A program made the translations under genes and the position numbers. Below the pieces are notes generated by a model. It saw only the letters and a program-made list of their open reading frames with translations. It was not told the origin of the DNA and made no database searches. 48,059 nt of DNA from Helicobacter labetoulli. GTDB taxonomy: Bacteria > Campylobacterota > Campylobacteria > Campylobacterales > Helicobacteraceae. Location of the stretch: the NCBI RefSeq assembly GCF_003670275.1, contig NZ_QXJF01000017.1:1-48059 (forward strand), read 5' to 3'. Below, in pieces: positions 23,975 through 32,456 of the stretch (position 1 is the first letter of the stretch; each line of letters begins with the position of its first letter).

Positions 23975-25627
23975 TCATTGTGAAATATTCAAGTCTGAGA
24001 TAGATCTGATTTTTAAGCCTATAAGCCTTTCAGGATCAAAATACTCATTCAGCACATTAAGCTCAAGTCTAATATTATATCTACCTTCTAATTTTCCCCA
24101 GTATTGTTTCTCTCGCGCAGAATCTTGAGGTTTGCCAAGTTTGGAGAAGAAACTCTTTTTAAATAGAACCATTGAGTTCTTTTTATCTATAAACACCTCC
24201 TTATTCTCAATATCCTCTTTTGTGCAATGTTTCATTACAAATGTAGCTGCATAATCTTCTTGTGCCTCTCTGACTTCTTCTTTTTCAATTTTAGGTGCCT
24301 CAACCTTTGATTTTGGTTGTTCTGTTTTTACCACAGGTTTTTCTATCTCAAAATCATCAGCCTTGAGTTCAAATGCTTGAGACTCTTTTTTCTCTGTATT
24401 TTTTTTATTCTCAACGCTCTTGTTTTGAGTTTTGGGTTTTTGAGATTCTTTTAGTGCTGCTTTCATCATTTTTGCATTCTTTTGTTTTTCCTTTTTTTGC
24501 TCTGGTTCTTTGCCTATAAAATCTACATCAAAATCACTGACATCTAGGTTATTTAAATTTGCTATTGCTTCTGGCATTTCTATAACTTCAATTCCGTCTC
24601 CTTTTTGACTTATATTTGTCGGATCTTTTTTAGCTTGTTTTTCTCCGCTATTTTTGAAGCGCAAACTCATCTTCAAATCTTTAGCCGAATGCGCCTTCTT
24701 TTCTTCTCTGATTTTAGCTTCAGCTTCTTTGGCATTTTCTAGTCTTTCTTTTTGCGTTAAATTTGTTCTCTCTTCAGTATTGGGTTTAGCCCCTGAATTT
24801 TTGTGTCCCTCGGCATTCATTTGTTTGCTCCAGCTTTCATACCTATTACCATCACTTTTGACACCATTTTGTGAAGGTGTTTTTGCAGGTATGTTTTTTG
24901 GTGCAAAATTAGACATATCATTTCTCTGCATTTTTTTAAGGGCTTCTTCCTGTTCTTTGTGTATATCTTTAAACGAGGCAATATTTCCATCATCATCAAA
25001 TATTATTTTAGCCCTGCCCCCTGTCATACGCTCAACAATCTGTTCCGGAGTTTCTAGTTGTTTCTGCTCTTTTTCTTCTTCAATTTCTGTATCAACAATT
25101 ACGGCTTCTCTTTCATCAATTTGTTTTTTTACTTTTTCAAATTTAATTTTTCCATCCTCTGCTGCAAAGTAATTATACTTGTCGTAGTTTTGAATTACAA
25201 AAATTGCCTGTGAAAGACTTAGCCTCACAGGCTTGTCTTTTTGAATCTCCTCTTCAATTCTGGCAAGTTTGTATGCTGCCGCTAACAATCTTGCTTTATT
25301 CCAAAGTGCAAAAAAGCCCTTCTGCTTGAAGTCTAAACTGCTTGGTGTGGCTATTTTCCCGCTTACTATCTCAAGCTTCCGCTTCTTTTTCTTGATACCA
25401 AGTAGGACAGCGAGTGAAAATAAAATACCCCGTAAAAACTTCAAAAATAGCCATAAAATCAAAAAACTCACAAAAAGTAATACCCCACATAGGAAAATCT
25501 TCTCAAAGCTGTTTAAAGTGGCAAAAAAATGCAAAAAATCAAAAATCGGCTTTTCAAGTGATTCTAATCCCAGAGATTCTAAATGCTCTTTTGTGAAATT
25601 TGCAATTTTGGCAATTTGATTTTCCAT
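23975..25627 (-). CDS. Large membrane-anchored, Lys/Glu-rich protein
   Basis: 550 residues. One or two membrane helices at about 40-75 (IFLCGVLLFVSFLILWLFL, LRGILFSLAVLLGI), a basic stretch (KKKKRKLE), then some 350 residues of charged, low-complexity sequence with many EKK and EEK runs. The final ~110 residues (FVMKHCTKEDIENKEVFIDK, then QYWGKLEGRYNIRLELNVLN) look like a folded domain. No family recognised. Strong ribosome site AAAAGGA. Twelve 8-bp repeats precede the gene. Tether-like architecture could suit a surface or mating function. Confidence 0.65.
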   Translation of the reverse strand: MENQIAKIANFTKEHLESLGLESLEKPIFDFLHFFATLNSFEKIFLCGVLLFVSFLILWLFLKFLRGILFSLAVLLGIKKKKRKLEIVSGKIATPSSLDFKQKGFFALWNKARLLAAAYKLARIEEEIQKDKPVRLSLSQAIFVIQNYDKYNYFAAEDGKIKFEKVKKQIDEREAVIVDTEIEEEKEQKQLETPEQIVERMTGGRAKIIFDDDGNIASFKDIHKEQEEALKKMQRNDMSNFAPKNIPAKTPSQNGVKSDGNRYESWSKQMNAEGHKNSGAKPNTEERTNLTQKERLENAKEAEAKIREEKKAHSAKDLKMSLRFKNSGEKQAKKDPTNISQKGDGIEVIEMPEAIANLNNLDVSDFDVDFIGKEPEQKKEKQKNAKMMKAALKESQKPKTQNKSVENKKNTEKKESQAFELKADDFEIEKPVVKTEQPKSKVEAPKIEKEEVREAQEDYAATFVMKHCTKEDIENKEVFIDKKNSMVLFKKSFFSKLGKPQDSAREKQYWGKLEGRYNIRLELNVLNEYFDPERLIGLKIRSISDLNISQ

Positions 25628-25724
25628 TTCGGATTCCTTTTGAAAATTTTGATTTTAACTCGTGAGAAATTTTTTTGCTCACTGAAAAAAAATGGCAAGT
25701 TCTGGGTTTATTTCATAAACCACA

Positions 25725-25820
25725 CGACTTAAAGACATAGCAACTTAACAACTTAACAACATAGCAACTTAAAGACATAACAACTTACAAACTTAGAGAC
25801 TTAACAACTTAGAGACTTAG
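25725..25820. repeat. Twelve tandem 8-bp repeats
   Basis: On the plus strand twelve uninterrupted octamers of form (C/A)(A/G)AC(T/A)TA(A/G): CGACTTAA, AGACATAG, CAACTTAA (three more), CAACATAG, AGACATAA, CAACTTAC, AAACTTAG, AGACTTAA, CAACTTAG, AGACTTAG. They lie between the 220-residue gene and the start of the 550-residue gene. Such regular, degenerate spacing points to a protein-binding array or to slippage. Confidence 0.75.
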
Positions 25821-25825
25821 AGAAT

Positions 25826-25841
25826 AGTCTATATATAGACT
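25826..25841. repeat. 16-bp perfect palindrome beside the 8-bp repeats
   Basis: AGTCTATATATAGACT, five bases after the last octamer. May be an operator. Confidence 0.5.
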
Positions 25842-25858
25842 TATATAGAAGGGCACTC

Positions 25859-26521
25859 TTAAATAATCTTATACAAAGGTGCTGGAATCCTCTTAGCTTT
25901 CTTCCAAAATTCTCTGCAACTTGATGCCCCATAAGCCTTTTGTTCAAAGTCAAATTCTCTATTTAAAAAATACTCCAAACTAGCCATAAGCTCCTTGTAA
26001 TCCTCTCTTTTCCAAAACATAAACCCTAAAGCCTCTTCTCTTAGCGTTAATGCCGCCATTTGAAATGCTTCTTTTGTATCTCTATTCTCATACACAATGG
26101 GCTTATAGAAAGATTGCCCTATATGCCTTGCAGTATTCACTGAGGCTAAATCAAGCGTCTCAAGTATGACATTCAGGCAGATAGGCGATAACACCCTTCT
26201 CCCTCGTGCTATTCCTCCCTTTAAAGCAAACTCCATAACGAACTCTTGTCTAGTCAATGCTGTGAAATTCAGCGACAATGCCTCAATAAACAAGTTATAC
26301 TCCACATTATACGCATCATACACCCCTGCGTGTATAATCATAGGCACAATATCAGGGAACTCTTCATCCTTTTTCAAGCACACATTGTTGATATACACCA
26401 ACGCGTTAAACATTGTGTCCTCAATTCTCTCCTTCAAAAAAAGCCTAGTTACATCTAGCACGCCCCTATACTCAAGCAACTCCACCTCTTTATGCTTTAG
26501 CATTTTTGCCTTATTCTCCAT
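25859..26521 (-). CDS. Hypothetical protein, 220 residues
   Basis: Helical protein (LLEYRGVLDVTRLFLKERIE; LTLREEALGFMFWKREDYKE). GGAG before the ATG; start lies inside the end of the 122-residue gene (11-bp overlap). No recognised domain. Last of three overlapping or abutting genes. Confidence 0.6.
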   Translation of the reverse strand: MENKAKMLKHKEVELLEYRGVLDVTRLFLKERIEDTMFNALVYINNVCLKKDEEFPDIVPMIIHAGVYDAYNVEYNLFIEALSLNFTALTRQEFVMEFALKGGIARGRRVLSPICLNVILETLDLASVNTARHIGQSFYKPIVYENRDTKEAFQMAALTLREEALGFMFWKREDYKELMASLEYFLNREFDFEQKAYGASSCREFWKKAKRIPAPLYKII

Positions 26522-26879
26522 TCTTCACTCCTTGCTCTTTATGCTCTCCTGCACCTTGGCTCACTTTCTCTTTAGGGGCAGGTTCTTTAACCTCAGCTTC
26601 TTTAGCTTCAGCACGCCTTGTCACGCCACAAAAACTCTCAATCTTCTTCCTAGCCTTAAGCTCATCTGCAAACTCCACAATAAGTCGCATAAAGCTCTTT
26701 GCTTCCTTTGTGTCAAGTAAAGCACTCCAGCCGATTTCTCCAACCAAATACTTTAACGCTCCATACACCTCCATAGGCAACAACAATGTGTCCTTAAACA
26801 CCGAAAATCGCCTATGGCTTTTCTCTTTGCTAACCTGTCCTATAAGGCTTTCTATTCGCCTTTTATTAGCTCTAGCCAT
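26511..26879 (-). CDS. Hypothetical protein with basic N-terminus and charged tail
   Basis: 122 residues. Basic helical start (MARANKRRIESLIGQVSKEK), a folded-looking middle (EVYGALKYLVGEIGWSALLD) and an Ala/Glu/Lys tail. GGAGG upstream of the ATG is formed by the last codons of the gene before it. Possibly DNA-binding, but no motif is diagnostic. Confidence 0.55.
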   Translation of the reverse strand: MARANKRRIESLIGQVSKEKSHRRFSVFKDTLLLPMEVYGALKYLVGEIGWSALLDTKEAKSFMRLIVEFADELKARKKIESFCGVTRRAEAKEAEVKEPAPKEKVSQGAGEHKEQGVKNGE

Positions 26880-26882
26880 TTA

Positions 26883-27674
26883 CTACCTCCAAATAACTCT
26901 AAAACCTAATCTGCTCTGAGTGACTTTTGCCACAACCGCCACGAATCTTCCCATTCTTTTGTTCTTTAACTGAATATGCACCTCCTTTTTGTTTAGGTCA
27001 ATATCTAGGATTCTATAAGCAAAATCTTCCCTTTTAAAAAGCTCTTCTTCTGCAGTTTTTAGCAATAATCTCTCAACAAAAACATCAAAAATCTCCTTAA
27101 ATTCAAGCTTAATTATGCCACTATCTCGCCTTGTTCCTTCTACTAAAAACATTCCATTTTCTGCCCTTACATCCCTTATTTTAACCAAAAAATTGTGTCC
27201 TTTTTCAATAACATCATCATCAAAAAACGACAAAATAGGCACATAAATCTTCAAATTTCCCACTCTTTCTCCATTTTTTGTAAGCGAAAGAAGCACACTT
27301 TCTTCTTCAATTTCAACTATTGTAGCTCGTATATAACTACTTCCTAAAGCATTTATAAATATCTTTTTTCGCATATCTTTGTTCTTTCTCATTACCCTTT
27401 GTTTATGCTTTTTTAAATACCTAGCAAGTATTATTTTTATCTGTTTTAAGTCTTTTTGGCTCGGTTTAAAAAAGCGTAAAGCAGTCCCATAATCCCTTAC
27501 TTTGTCAATTTTTTTCCTATCAACATAAGCAATATGTTGCTTGTAAATATCAAAAAATATAATCTTTCTTTGCGTATAATATTCCTTTAAAGAGCGTAAA
27601 AGAAGTTTGTAAAAAACGCGCTCTTTAATATTATACTCTTCGCACAAATCGCTCATATCCTTTAAATCAAGCAT
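26883..27674 (-). CDS. Protein resembling NusA in layout
   Basis: 263 residues from ATG 27674 (AAGGAGATAGCT before). The N-terminal ~100 residues (EEYNIKERVFYKLLLRSLKE) resemble the NusA N-terminal domain. The rest follows the S1/KH order of NusA: VPILSFFDDDVIEKGHNFLV-KIRDVR, then GTRRDSGIIKLEFKEIFDVF-VE, and a KEVHIQLKNKRMGRFVAVV end. Identity is low, so it is only a guess that it acts in transcription or RNA binding. It is the first gene of the three-gene set and faces away from parC. Confidence 0.4.
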   Translation of the reverse strand: MLDLKDMSDLCEEYNIKERVFYKLLLRSLKEYYTQRKIIFFDIYKQHIAYVDRKKIDKVRDYGTALRFFKPSQKDLKQIKIILARYLKKHKQRVMRKNKDMRKKIFINALGSSYIRATIVEIEEESVLLSLTKNGERVGNLKIYVPILSFFDDDVIEKGHNFLVKIRDVRAENGMFLVEGTRRDSGIIKLEFKEIFDVFVERLLLKTAEEELFKREDFAYRILDIDLNKKEVHIQLKNKRMGRFVAVVAKVTQSRLGFRVIWR

Positions 27675-28038
27675 AGCTATCTCCTTGCATTTTATTAACA
27701 ACAACAAAAGTGCAAAAATGGCATAAATAACCACTTAAAACACAAATTATAATCAGAATCTAATCGTTTATTTAACCGCTTATTTTTGGGTTAATTTGCA
27801 GAATAAAAACCCACATATTAATCACTTATCATTAACAAAAGATAACGAGATTGTTCTTTTATTTAAAGCTTTATTTTGACCTATGGCTTGACATTGTTAC
27901 CATAAAATCATACTATTCAAAAGTCGTTTAGACAATCAAAAAAATGCTTTTCTTGTTACAGAATAAATGGAGAAACAACCATTTATAATACCTAAAATAA
28001 GGCGTTATAGCCAAAGGTTTTAACCTTGTAGCCATAAT
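27675..28038. other. Non-coding stretch between NusA-like gene and parC
   Basis: AT-rich with no gene. It holds a strong plus-strand promoter (27888-27916), a hairpin AAATGG/CCATTT (27965-27984) and an AAGG/CCTT stem near 28005-28037 just before the first parC repeat. A short RNA could be made here. Confidence 0.4.
27888..27916 (+). promoter_or_regulatory. Near-consensus sigma70 promoter pointing into parC
   Basis: TTGACA (27888-27893), 17 bp, TACTAT (27911-27916). The nearest plus-strand gene, parR, is 600 bases away. Confidence 0.6.
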
Positions 28039-28390
28039 GCAGGTAGCACTTATATTATACTTAGGGCGTATTTATGTATCACATATCTCGCACTTATATA
28101 TCATATAAGTATCACTTAAAGCGTTCTTTGCGATAAACTAAACCACTTGGGAGACTTATGTATCATATAAGTATCACTTGTCTAACACATAAGTAGCACT
28201 TAAGTCGCACTTAGATTTCTTGGTATAATGCAAGTAGCACATAAGTATCACTTATCTTACACTTATGTATCATATAAGTATCACTTATGTCGCACCTAAA
28301 AATATGCCATTTTTTCTCCTTTTATAAGGAAAATGACAAGTCGCACTTAAGTCGCATTTATGTATCACTTATGTCACACATAAGTCGCAT
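28039..28390. repeat. parC centromere: 23 11-bp repeats in four blocks
   Basis: Consensus (T/A)TA(A/T)GT(A/C)(T/G)CAC, period exactly 11 within blocks: seven units (28039-28115), five (28156-28210), six (28230-28295) and five (28336-28390). Gaps are 40, 19 and 40 bp. Plasmid R1 parC has two blocks of five 11-bp repeats separated by about 39 bp, so this looks like two such sites side by side. It precedes parR and parM directly. Confidence 0.8.
28221..28229 (+). promoter_or_regulatory. Extended -10 promoter inside parC
   Basis: TGGTATAAT in the 19-bp gap at the centre of parC. ParR bound to the repeats on both sides would cover it, giving autoregulation as in R1. Confidence 0.5.
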
Positions 28391-28445
28391 TTATTTTTTT
28401 GAAATGTCTGTTGTTTATTTGCAAAAATGAAATTTTGCTCTTTTT

Positions 28446-28474
28446 TTGGTAGCACTCCCTTCTATGCCTATATA
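28446..28474 (+). promoter_or_regulatory. Possible second parR promoter
   Basis: TTGGTA (28446-28451), 17 bp, TATATA (28469-28474), just before the parR ribosome site. Confidence 0.4.
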
Positions 28475-28522
28475 TATGTATAGAAAATAAGAGTGCATAC
28501 CTTTATATATAAAGGAGGAATC

Positions 28523-28924
28523 TTGAAATGTAGCATAACATTACATGGCATTCTTGAAGATTTTGCACGCAATCTTAACCCTAAAACACGCTCTCTTGTT
28601 ATAAGGGAAGTGCTCTATTGGGCGTTAAGTGACACGAATAGAGATAGGCTCTTTAATGTGTTGAGAAAATTTGAATCGCAAGATAAGGTTGAAAAGATTA
28701 TTTCTCTTTTGCCAGAACCTAGCGATACACCAAACTATTTACCACATAAGCCTATAGATGAGGTTAAAAGGCAAACGCCAAAGGCTGTCCAAAAGCCAAA
28801 AGTAGCACAATCACAAGAAAAGCCACAAGTGGAAACTACACATATCAAGGCTGAATCTACTTATAGTGAAGAAGGCATTGCTTCACTAGAGGAGATACGC
28901 AATGAATTTGATATGACAAAGTAG
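28523..28924 (+). CDS. parR: ParR-like centromere-binding adaptor
   Basis: 133 residues from TTG 28523, chosen for AAAGGAGG at 28511-28518; a GTG at 28493 is in frame. N-terminal ~60 residues (LHGILEDFARNLNPKTRSLV, REVLYWAL) could form the ribbon-helix-helix of ParR. The rest is a Pro/Gln/Lys linker and an acidic C-terminal helix (EEGIASLEEIRNEFDMTK) suited to bind ParM ends. Assignment rests on its place between parC and parM; similarity alone is weak. Order parR-parM is the reverse of R1. Confidence 0.6.
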   Translation: MKCSITLHGILEDFARNLNPKTRSLVIREVLYWALSDTNRDRLFNVLRKFESQDKVEKIISLLPEPSDTPNYLPHKPIDEVKRQTPKAVQKPKVAQSQEKPQVETTHIKAESTYSEEGIASLEEIRNEFDMTK

Positions 28925-29015
28925 CAGAAAAAGAGGTTAGTGTTGCATAAGCAACTCTTTGCATACACCTTATACATTATATATAAGGACAATTTTACAA
29001 TAAAGGATGAAAAAA

Positions 29016-29966
29016 ATGAAATTAGGAATAGACACAGGTTTTGGACACACAAAATATTGTTTCAAAGATAAAAATGGTAAAATGGTGCTTAAGAAATTCC
29101 CTAGCGTTGTTGCTATCTGTCCTGATGACATACAGGCTGATGACAATGTTGCTGTGATGAATGGCAAGGGGTATTTCGTAAGCTCTTTGGCGCTCAACTC
29201 TGACCCAAGGTTTATAAAAGAAGTTACAAGTTACCAAGATTTAGAGCTGTATGCTCCATTGTTTTTACACGAGATTTTTACAAAAGAAGGTTTAAAGCCT
29301 GAAGACATTGAAGAAGTATGTGTCGGTTTAGCCCCAACACATAAGCAACACGCTCAAAGCTTCCAAAAAGCACTTGAGAGCTTTAATGTGAATGGAATAG
29401 ATTACAAGCAAAAAGTAACCGTAATTCCACAAGGCGTAGGAGCTGTCAAAGCTTTGCAAGACTTTTTGAGCAACAAAGATAAAGAGCCTGATAACTATAT
29501 TGTTGCGGATTTAGGGTTTAATACGCTTGATATTGTTTTGGTATTTGACAAGGAAATTCAAAAATCACGCCTTAACCAAGCTAACTCGTTTGAGAAAAAG
29601 GGGGTGATTTTAATTGCTGAGGCTATGCAAAAACATATCAAAGCAACCTATAATCGCAACATTACAAATAAAGAAGCCTTAAAAATCATCATTGATGAAA
29701 GCTATAAGCTAAGAGGGGAAGTATTTGACCTTTCTTCTTTTGTCAGCGATTTGAAAAAGGAATACACCAAAGATATAATGGAGTTTTTGGAATCTAAATA
29801 CTCTAATGAAATTGACAAGCTTGATGCTTTTGTCTTTGTTGGTGGTGGTGGTTATTTTGTGGATAAGAAATATACTCCACATACAATGACTTTTAACAAC
29901 TCTGAATATTATAACGCGATTGGTAACTTATTAACCATAACGCCAAAGACTGAAACCAAAAAATAG
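29016..29966 (+). CDS. parM: ParM/StbA-like actin-type partition ATPase
   Basis: 316 residues from ATG 29016 (AAGGA eight bases before; ATG 29007 overlaps that site). Actin-fold motifs: phosphate-1 MKLGIDTGFGHTKYCF, phosphate-2 VADLGFNTLDIVLV, and adenosine VFVGGGGYF. Length is normal for ParM. It would form filaments that push plasmids bound through ParR and parC apart. Confidence 0.85.
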   Translation: MKLGIDTGFGHTKYCFKDKNGKMVLKKFPSVVAICPDDIQADDNVAVMNGKGYFVSSLALNSDPRFIKEVTSYQDLELYAPLFLHEIFTKEGLKPEDIEEVCVGLAPTHKQHAQSFQKALESFNVNGIDYKQKVTVIPQGVGAVKALQDFLSNKDKEPDNYIVADLGFNTLDIVLVFDKEIQKSRLNQANSFEKKGVILIAEAMQKHIKATYNRNITNKEALKIIIDESYKLRGEVFDLSSFVSDLKKEYTKDIMEFLESKYSNEIDKLDAFVFVGGGGYFVDKKYTPHTMTFNNSEYYNAIGNLLTITPKTETKK

Positions 29967-29977
29967 GAGGTATATAT

Positions 29978-30187
29978 ATGTTTGAAGAAGATCTCTTTTC
30001 TAAAATCCTAGACAGAAATGCAGGAGATATATTCTCTATTCTCAAGTTGCTTGAAGAGGATGTAATCTCTGCATACGACCAGCATAATGAGCTTGCTCTT
30101 GCAAATGCTCTCTCAGGGATTAGAAAAATCCGCAGACTTCTCAATGAAGTGCTGATGGAAAAATCACTCTCTGATGAGATTTTCTAA
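29978..30187 (+). CDS. Small helical protein after parM
   Basis: 69 residues, acidic and helical (DIFSILKLLEEDVISAYDQH; RKIRRLLNEVLMEKSLSD). AGGAGG before ATG 29978, eleven bases after parM, so in the par operon. No family recognised. Confidence 0.6.
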   Translation: MFEEDLFSKILDRNAGDIFSILKLLEEDVISAYDQHNELALANALSGIRKIRRLLNEVLMEKSLSDEIF

Positions 30188-30341
30188 GAGAAGAACCTGA
30201 ATAAAAGGAGGTGTGTTATGGTTTAAAAAGAGCATAATAGGCAAATGATACTATGCCTTTGGGAAAGGTTAAAAGTTTCAATCCCCACAAGAGTGGGAAG
30301 ACAGATAGGTTAAATTACAGATACACATTAAAGGATAAACA
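30188..30341 (+). other. Leader with a two-codon minigene and hairpins
   Basis: Contains AAGGAGGTG (30205-30213) with ATG GTT TAA at 30218-30226, a Met-Val minigene with near-perfect ribosome site. Then AGGCA/TGCCT and CCCAC-AAGA-GTGGG hairpins, then the ribosome site of the 175-residue gene. Suggests leader regulation. Confidence 0.35.
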
Positions 30342-30869
30342 ATGGCAAAAGCTAAAACTACAGCTACTGAAGAAGTAGCAACAACAGAAAACACAGAAGC
30401 AACAGAAGCAACAACAGCAGAAGCTCAAACAGCTAAAACAAATGCAAAAGCAGGCAGAAGACAAGCTGCAGCAACTCAAAGAAAAGCATTTTTTGAGCGC
30501 AGAGCAAGAGAACACAAAGCTACAACTAGAGATTTGCTCTCATATTTGGGAACAACACCGCGTAACTTTATAGACGCAAATCGCCAACAAAGATTTGCCT
30601 TGTTAAGCCACCTCATCTTACAAAACATCAATAACATTGATTATGTAAGCATTGTTGTGGGTGATGATTTTACGCGCCGAAGCTCTCAGGTATTAAGAAA
30701 TATCTATTCATCAAGCAAAGAAGCAAACTTTGCAATACTCGCTGGTGGGGAAAAAGGCACTGAAGCTATTGAAGCAAGTAAAAAGATTGAGGATTTAAAA
30801 GCCGAAGCGATTAAAACTCTCAATCAGCTTAATAGTCAAATCAGTCAAATTGCCAGCAAATTTGCCTAA
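30342..30869 (+). CDS. Hypothetical protein with Thr/Ala/Glu-rich N-terminus
   Basis: 175 residues. The first 50 are low-complexity (ATEEVATTENTEATEATTAE), followed by a basic helical part (RKAFFERRAREHKATTRDLL) and a C-terminal coiled coil (IEDLKAEAIKTLNQLNSQIS). No signal peptide. AAAGGA before the ATG. Not recognised; the basic core may bind nucleic acid. Confidence 0.6.
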   Translation: MAKAKTTATEEVATTENTEATEATTAEAQTAKTNAKAGRRQAAATQRKAFFERRAREHKATTRDLLSYLGTTPRNFIDANRQQRFALLSHLILQNINNIDYVSIVVGDDFTRRSSQVLRNIYSSSKEANFAILAGGEKGTEAIEASKKIEDLKAEAIKTLNQLNSQISQIASKFA

Positions 30870-30908
30870 ACTCTCTTCCCCTTGTAAAAGGGGAGAAAGG
30901 ACAATAAA

Positions 30909-31685
30909 GTGAAGAAGTTATCATTATCGGTTATCCTAATCTTATCTATCTCATCAACATTGCTAAGTGCTTCTGAAGTTAAACAAGCCTTTGAAGCTAT
31001 TCAAACCAACGCGGATGCAAGTAATGCAACTCGGACTCAGCCAGAAGTTGGGCTTAGTGATAACGCACCCGATGAGTTGGTGGAGCAACAACTTCAAAAT
31101 AATCAAGCTCCGGCAAACTCTAGCAATGATGTAAAGGAAAACGAGGCTAATGAAAAGATAAATGAGCCAAATCTTCCTTTGCAAGAAAAAGATTTAGAGG
31201 CAGATGAGCCACAAGCTCAAGAGCCTCAAACAAATCAAGCTAATGAGACGAAAACAAATGAGCCACAACAAGCTCAAACTAACGAAGAAAATAAACCTGA
31301 GCCTGAGGTAAAAGAAGAATCTCAGGCGGTGCAGGAGCAACCAAAACAAGAAGAGACTCAAACACAGCAAGAGCAACCAAAACAAGAAGAATCTCAGGCA
31401 GTGCAAGAGCCAAATAATCAAGAGGTTGCACCACAACAAACCACACAAGAGTCAGCAGAACAGCCTACTGCTGAAAAAAAGGCTGAGGACGAGATTAGCG
31501 TTAGCTCTAAAATTCGTTTTCTAAGGGAGAAAAATCAAAAACAAGAAGATACCCTAGAAAAAGAACAAAGACAAAAAGAAGATGATGCTAATCTCACATC
31601 TGCGGAGAGAATGGATAAAAAGCTCCAAGAGAGCCTTGATAACATTCAAGAAATCCTAGATGAAAAACAAAAACAAAAGGAGTAA
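30909..31685 (+). CDS. Secreted Gln/Glu-rich repeat protein
   Basis: 258 residues from GTG 30909 (AAAGGA upstream). Signal peptide KKLSLSVILILSISSTLLSA, cleavage near LSA-SE. The middle is made of imperfect repeats built on EQPKQEE and ESQAVQE units, rich in Gln/Glu/Pro/Asn. The C-terminal 80 residues form a charged coiled coil. Next gene starts three bases after. Periplasmic spacer protein, possibly linked to the transfer machinery. Confidence 0.65.
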   Translation: MKKLSLSVILILSISSTLLSASEVKQAFEAIQTNADASNATRTQPEVGLSDNAPDELVEQQLQNNQAPANSSNDVKENEANEKINEPNLPLQEKDLEADEPQAQEPQTNQANETKTNEPQQAQTNEENKPEPEVKEESQAVQEQPKQEETQTQQEQPKQEESQAVQEPNNQEVAPQQTTQESAEQPTAEKKAEDEISVSSKIRFLREKNQKQEDTLEKEQRQKEDDANLTSAERMDKKLQESLDNIQEILDEKQKQKE

Positions 31686-31687
31686 AA

Positions 31688-32422
31688 ATGAAAAAGAAAA
31701 CATTAAGTAGCGTTCTAACCTGTGTTGCAGTAGGTGCTGTCGGTTTTAGTCTTATGGGTGCAAGCAATCCTATAGAGAAGCTTGTAAAGGAGAAAACAGG
31801 AGCTGATGTAAAGATTGTAAAGCAAGTCCCGCTTAATCAGCTTAAAGATATGCAGGTTGTGATTTTAGAATCAGGCAATCAGCGTGTGCCTTTCCTTGCG
31901 GATAAAAATGGCACTACGCTTATCGGTGCTGATTCTAGCTTTTTAACTTCAAATGACAATCTGCTTCTTACTTTGCAGAAAACGGTGCAAGAAACAGATG
32001 CTTACAATAATCGCAGTAAGAGCGATAAGCTTCTTGCCACAATCAAGCAGAAAAACTACCCTGTAGTTACACTGAAAAGCCCAGCAAAAACAAACAAAAC
32101 GCTCTATATTGTCTCAGACCCAAATTGTCCTTATTGCCAAGACGAGTTAGGACGAGTTGAAGGACATTTAAGAGATAAGAATGTTAAAATGATTGTTGTG
32201 GGACTATTGAGCGAGGATTCTTTATATAAAGCCTCTGATTTATACACTCAAATCAAAACCGCACAAACAAATCAAGCAAAAATCAATATCTTGCGTAAAA
32301 TCTACTCTGGCAACTATCAAGCTAGTGGCTCACAACCTAGTAGAGATGCTTTAGGTATTGCTGAAGCTGTAAGAGATAGTGGCATTACTTCTGTTCCTTA
32401 CAAGTTTGAAGTTACAGAATAG
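31688..32422 (+). CDS. DsbC/TrbB-like periplasmic thioredoxin-fold protein
   Basis: 244 residues with a signal peptide (KTLSSVLTCVAVGAVGFSLM). Thioredoxin-fold active site VSDPNCPYCQDELGRVEGHL (CPYC) and a cis-proline loop GITSVPYKF. Length and the N-terminal dimerisation-like part match DsbC; F-type systems carry TrbB, a related disulfide isomerase that helps fold transfer proteins. AAAAGGAG precedes the ATG. Confidence 0.75.
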   Translation: MKKKTLSSVLTCVAVGAVGFSLMGASNPIEKLVKEKTGADVKIVKQVPLNQLKDMQVVILESGNQRVPFLADKNGTTLIGADSSFLTSNDNLLLTLQKTVQETDAYNNRSKSDKLLATIKQKNYPVVTLKSPAKTNKTLYIVSDPNCPYCQDELGRVEGHLRDKNVKMIVVGLLSEDSLYKASDLYTQIKTAQTNQAKINILRKIYSGNYQASGSQPSRDALGIAEAVRDSGITSVPYKFEVTE

Positions 32423-32433
32423 TAGCCTTTTTG

Positions 32434-32450
32434 ATGGGGTTTAACCCCAT
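32434..32450. terminator. Hairpin between convergent genes
   Basis: ATGGGG-TTTAA-CCCCAT, between the stop codons of the DsbC-like gene and the 111-residue minus-strand gene. No strong T-run. Confidence 0.5.
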
Positions 32451-32456
32451 TCTCTC

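Noticed and set aside
24654-25172. 172-codon plus-strand frame opposite the 550-residue gene
   Set aside because: Mirror of a Lys/Glu-rich coding sequence, giving Phe/Ser/Leu-rich nonsense.
28039-28390. Short repeats that could be taken for a CRISPR array
   Set aside because: Units are 11 bp, contiguous and degenerate, with no unique spacers of constant length; they fit a ParR-type centromere.
30270-30302. GTTTCAATCCCCAC resembling a CRISPR repeat
   Set aside because: Only one copy is present; it is a simple hairpin.
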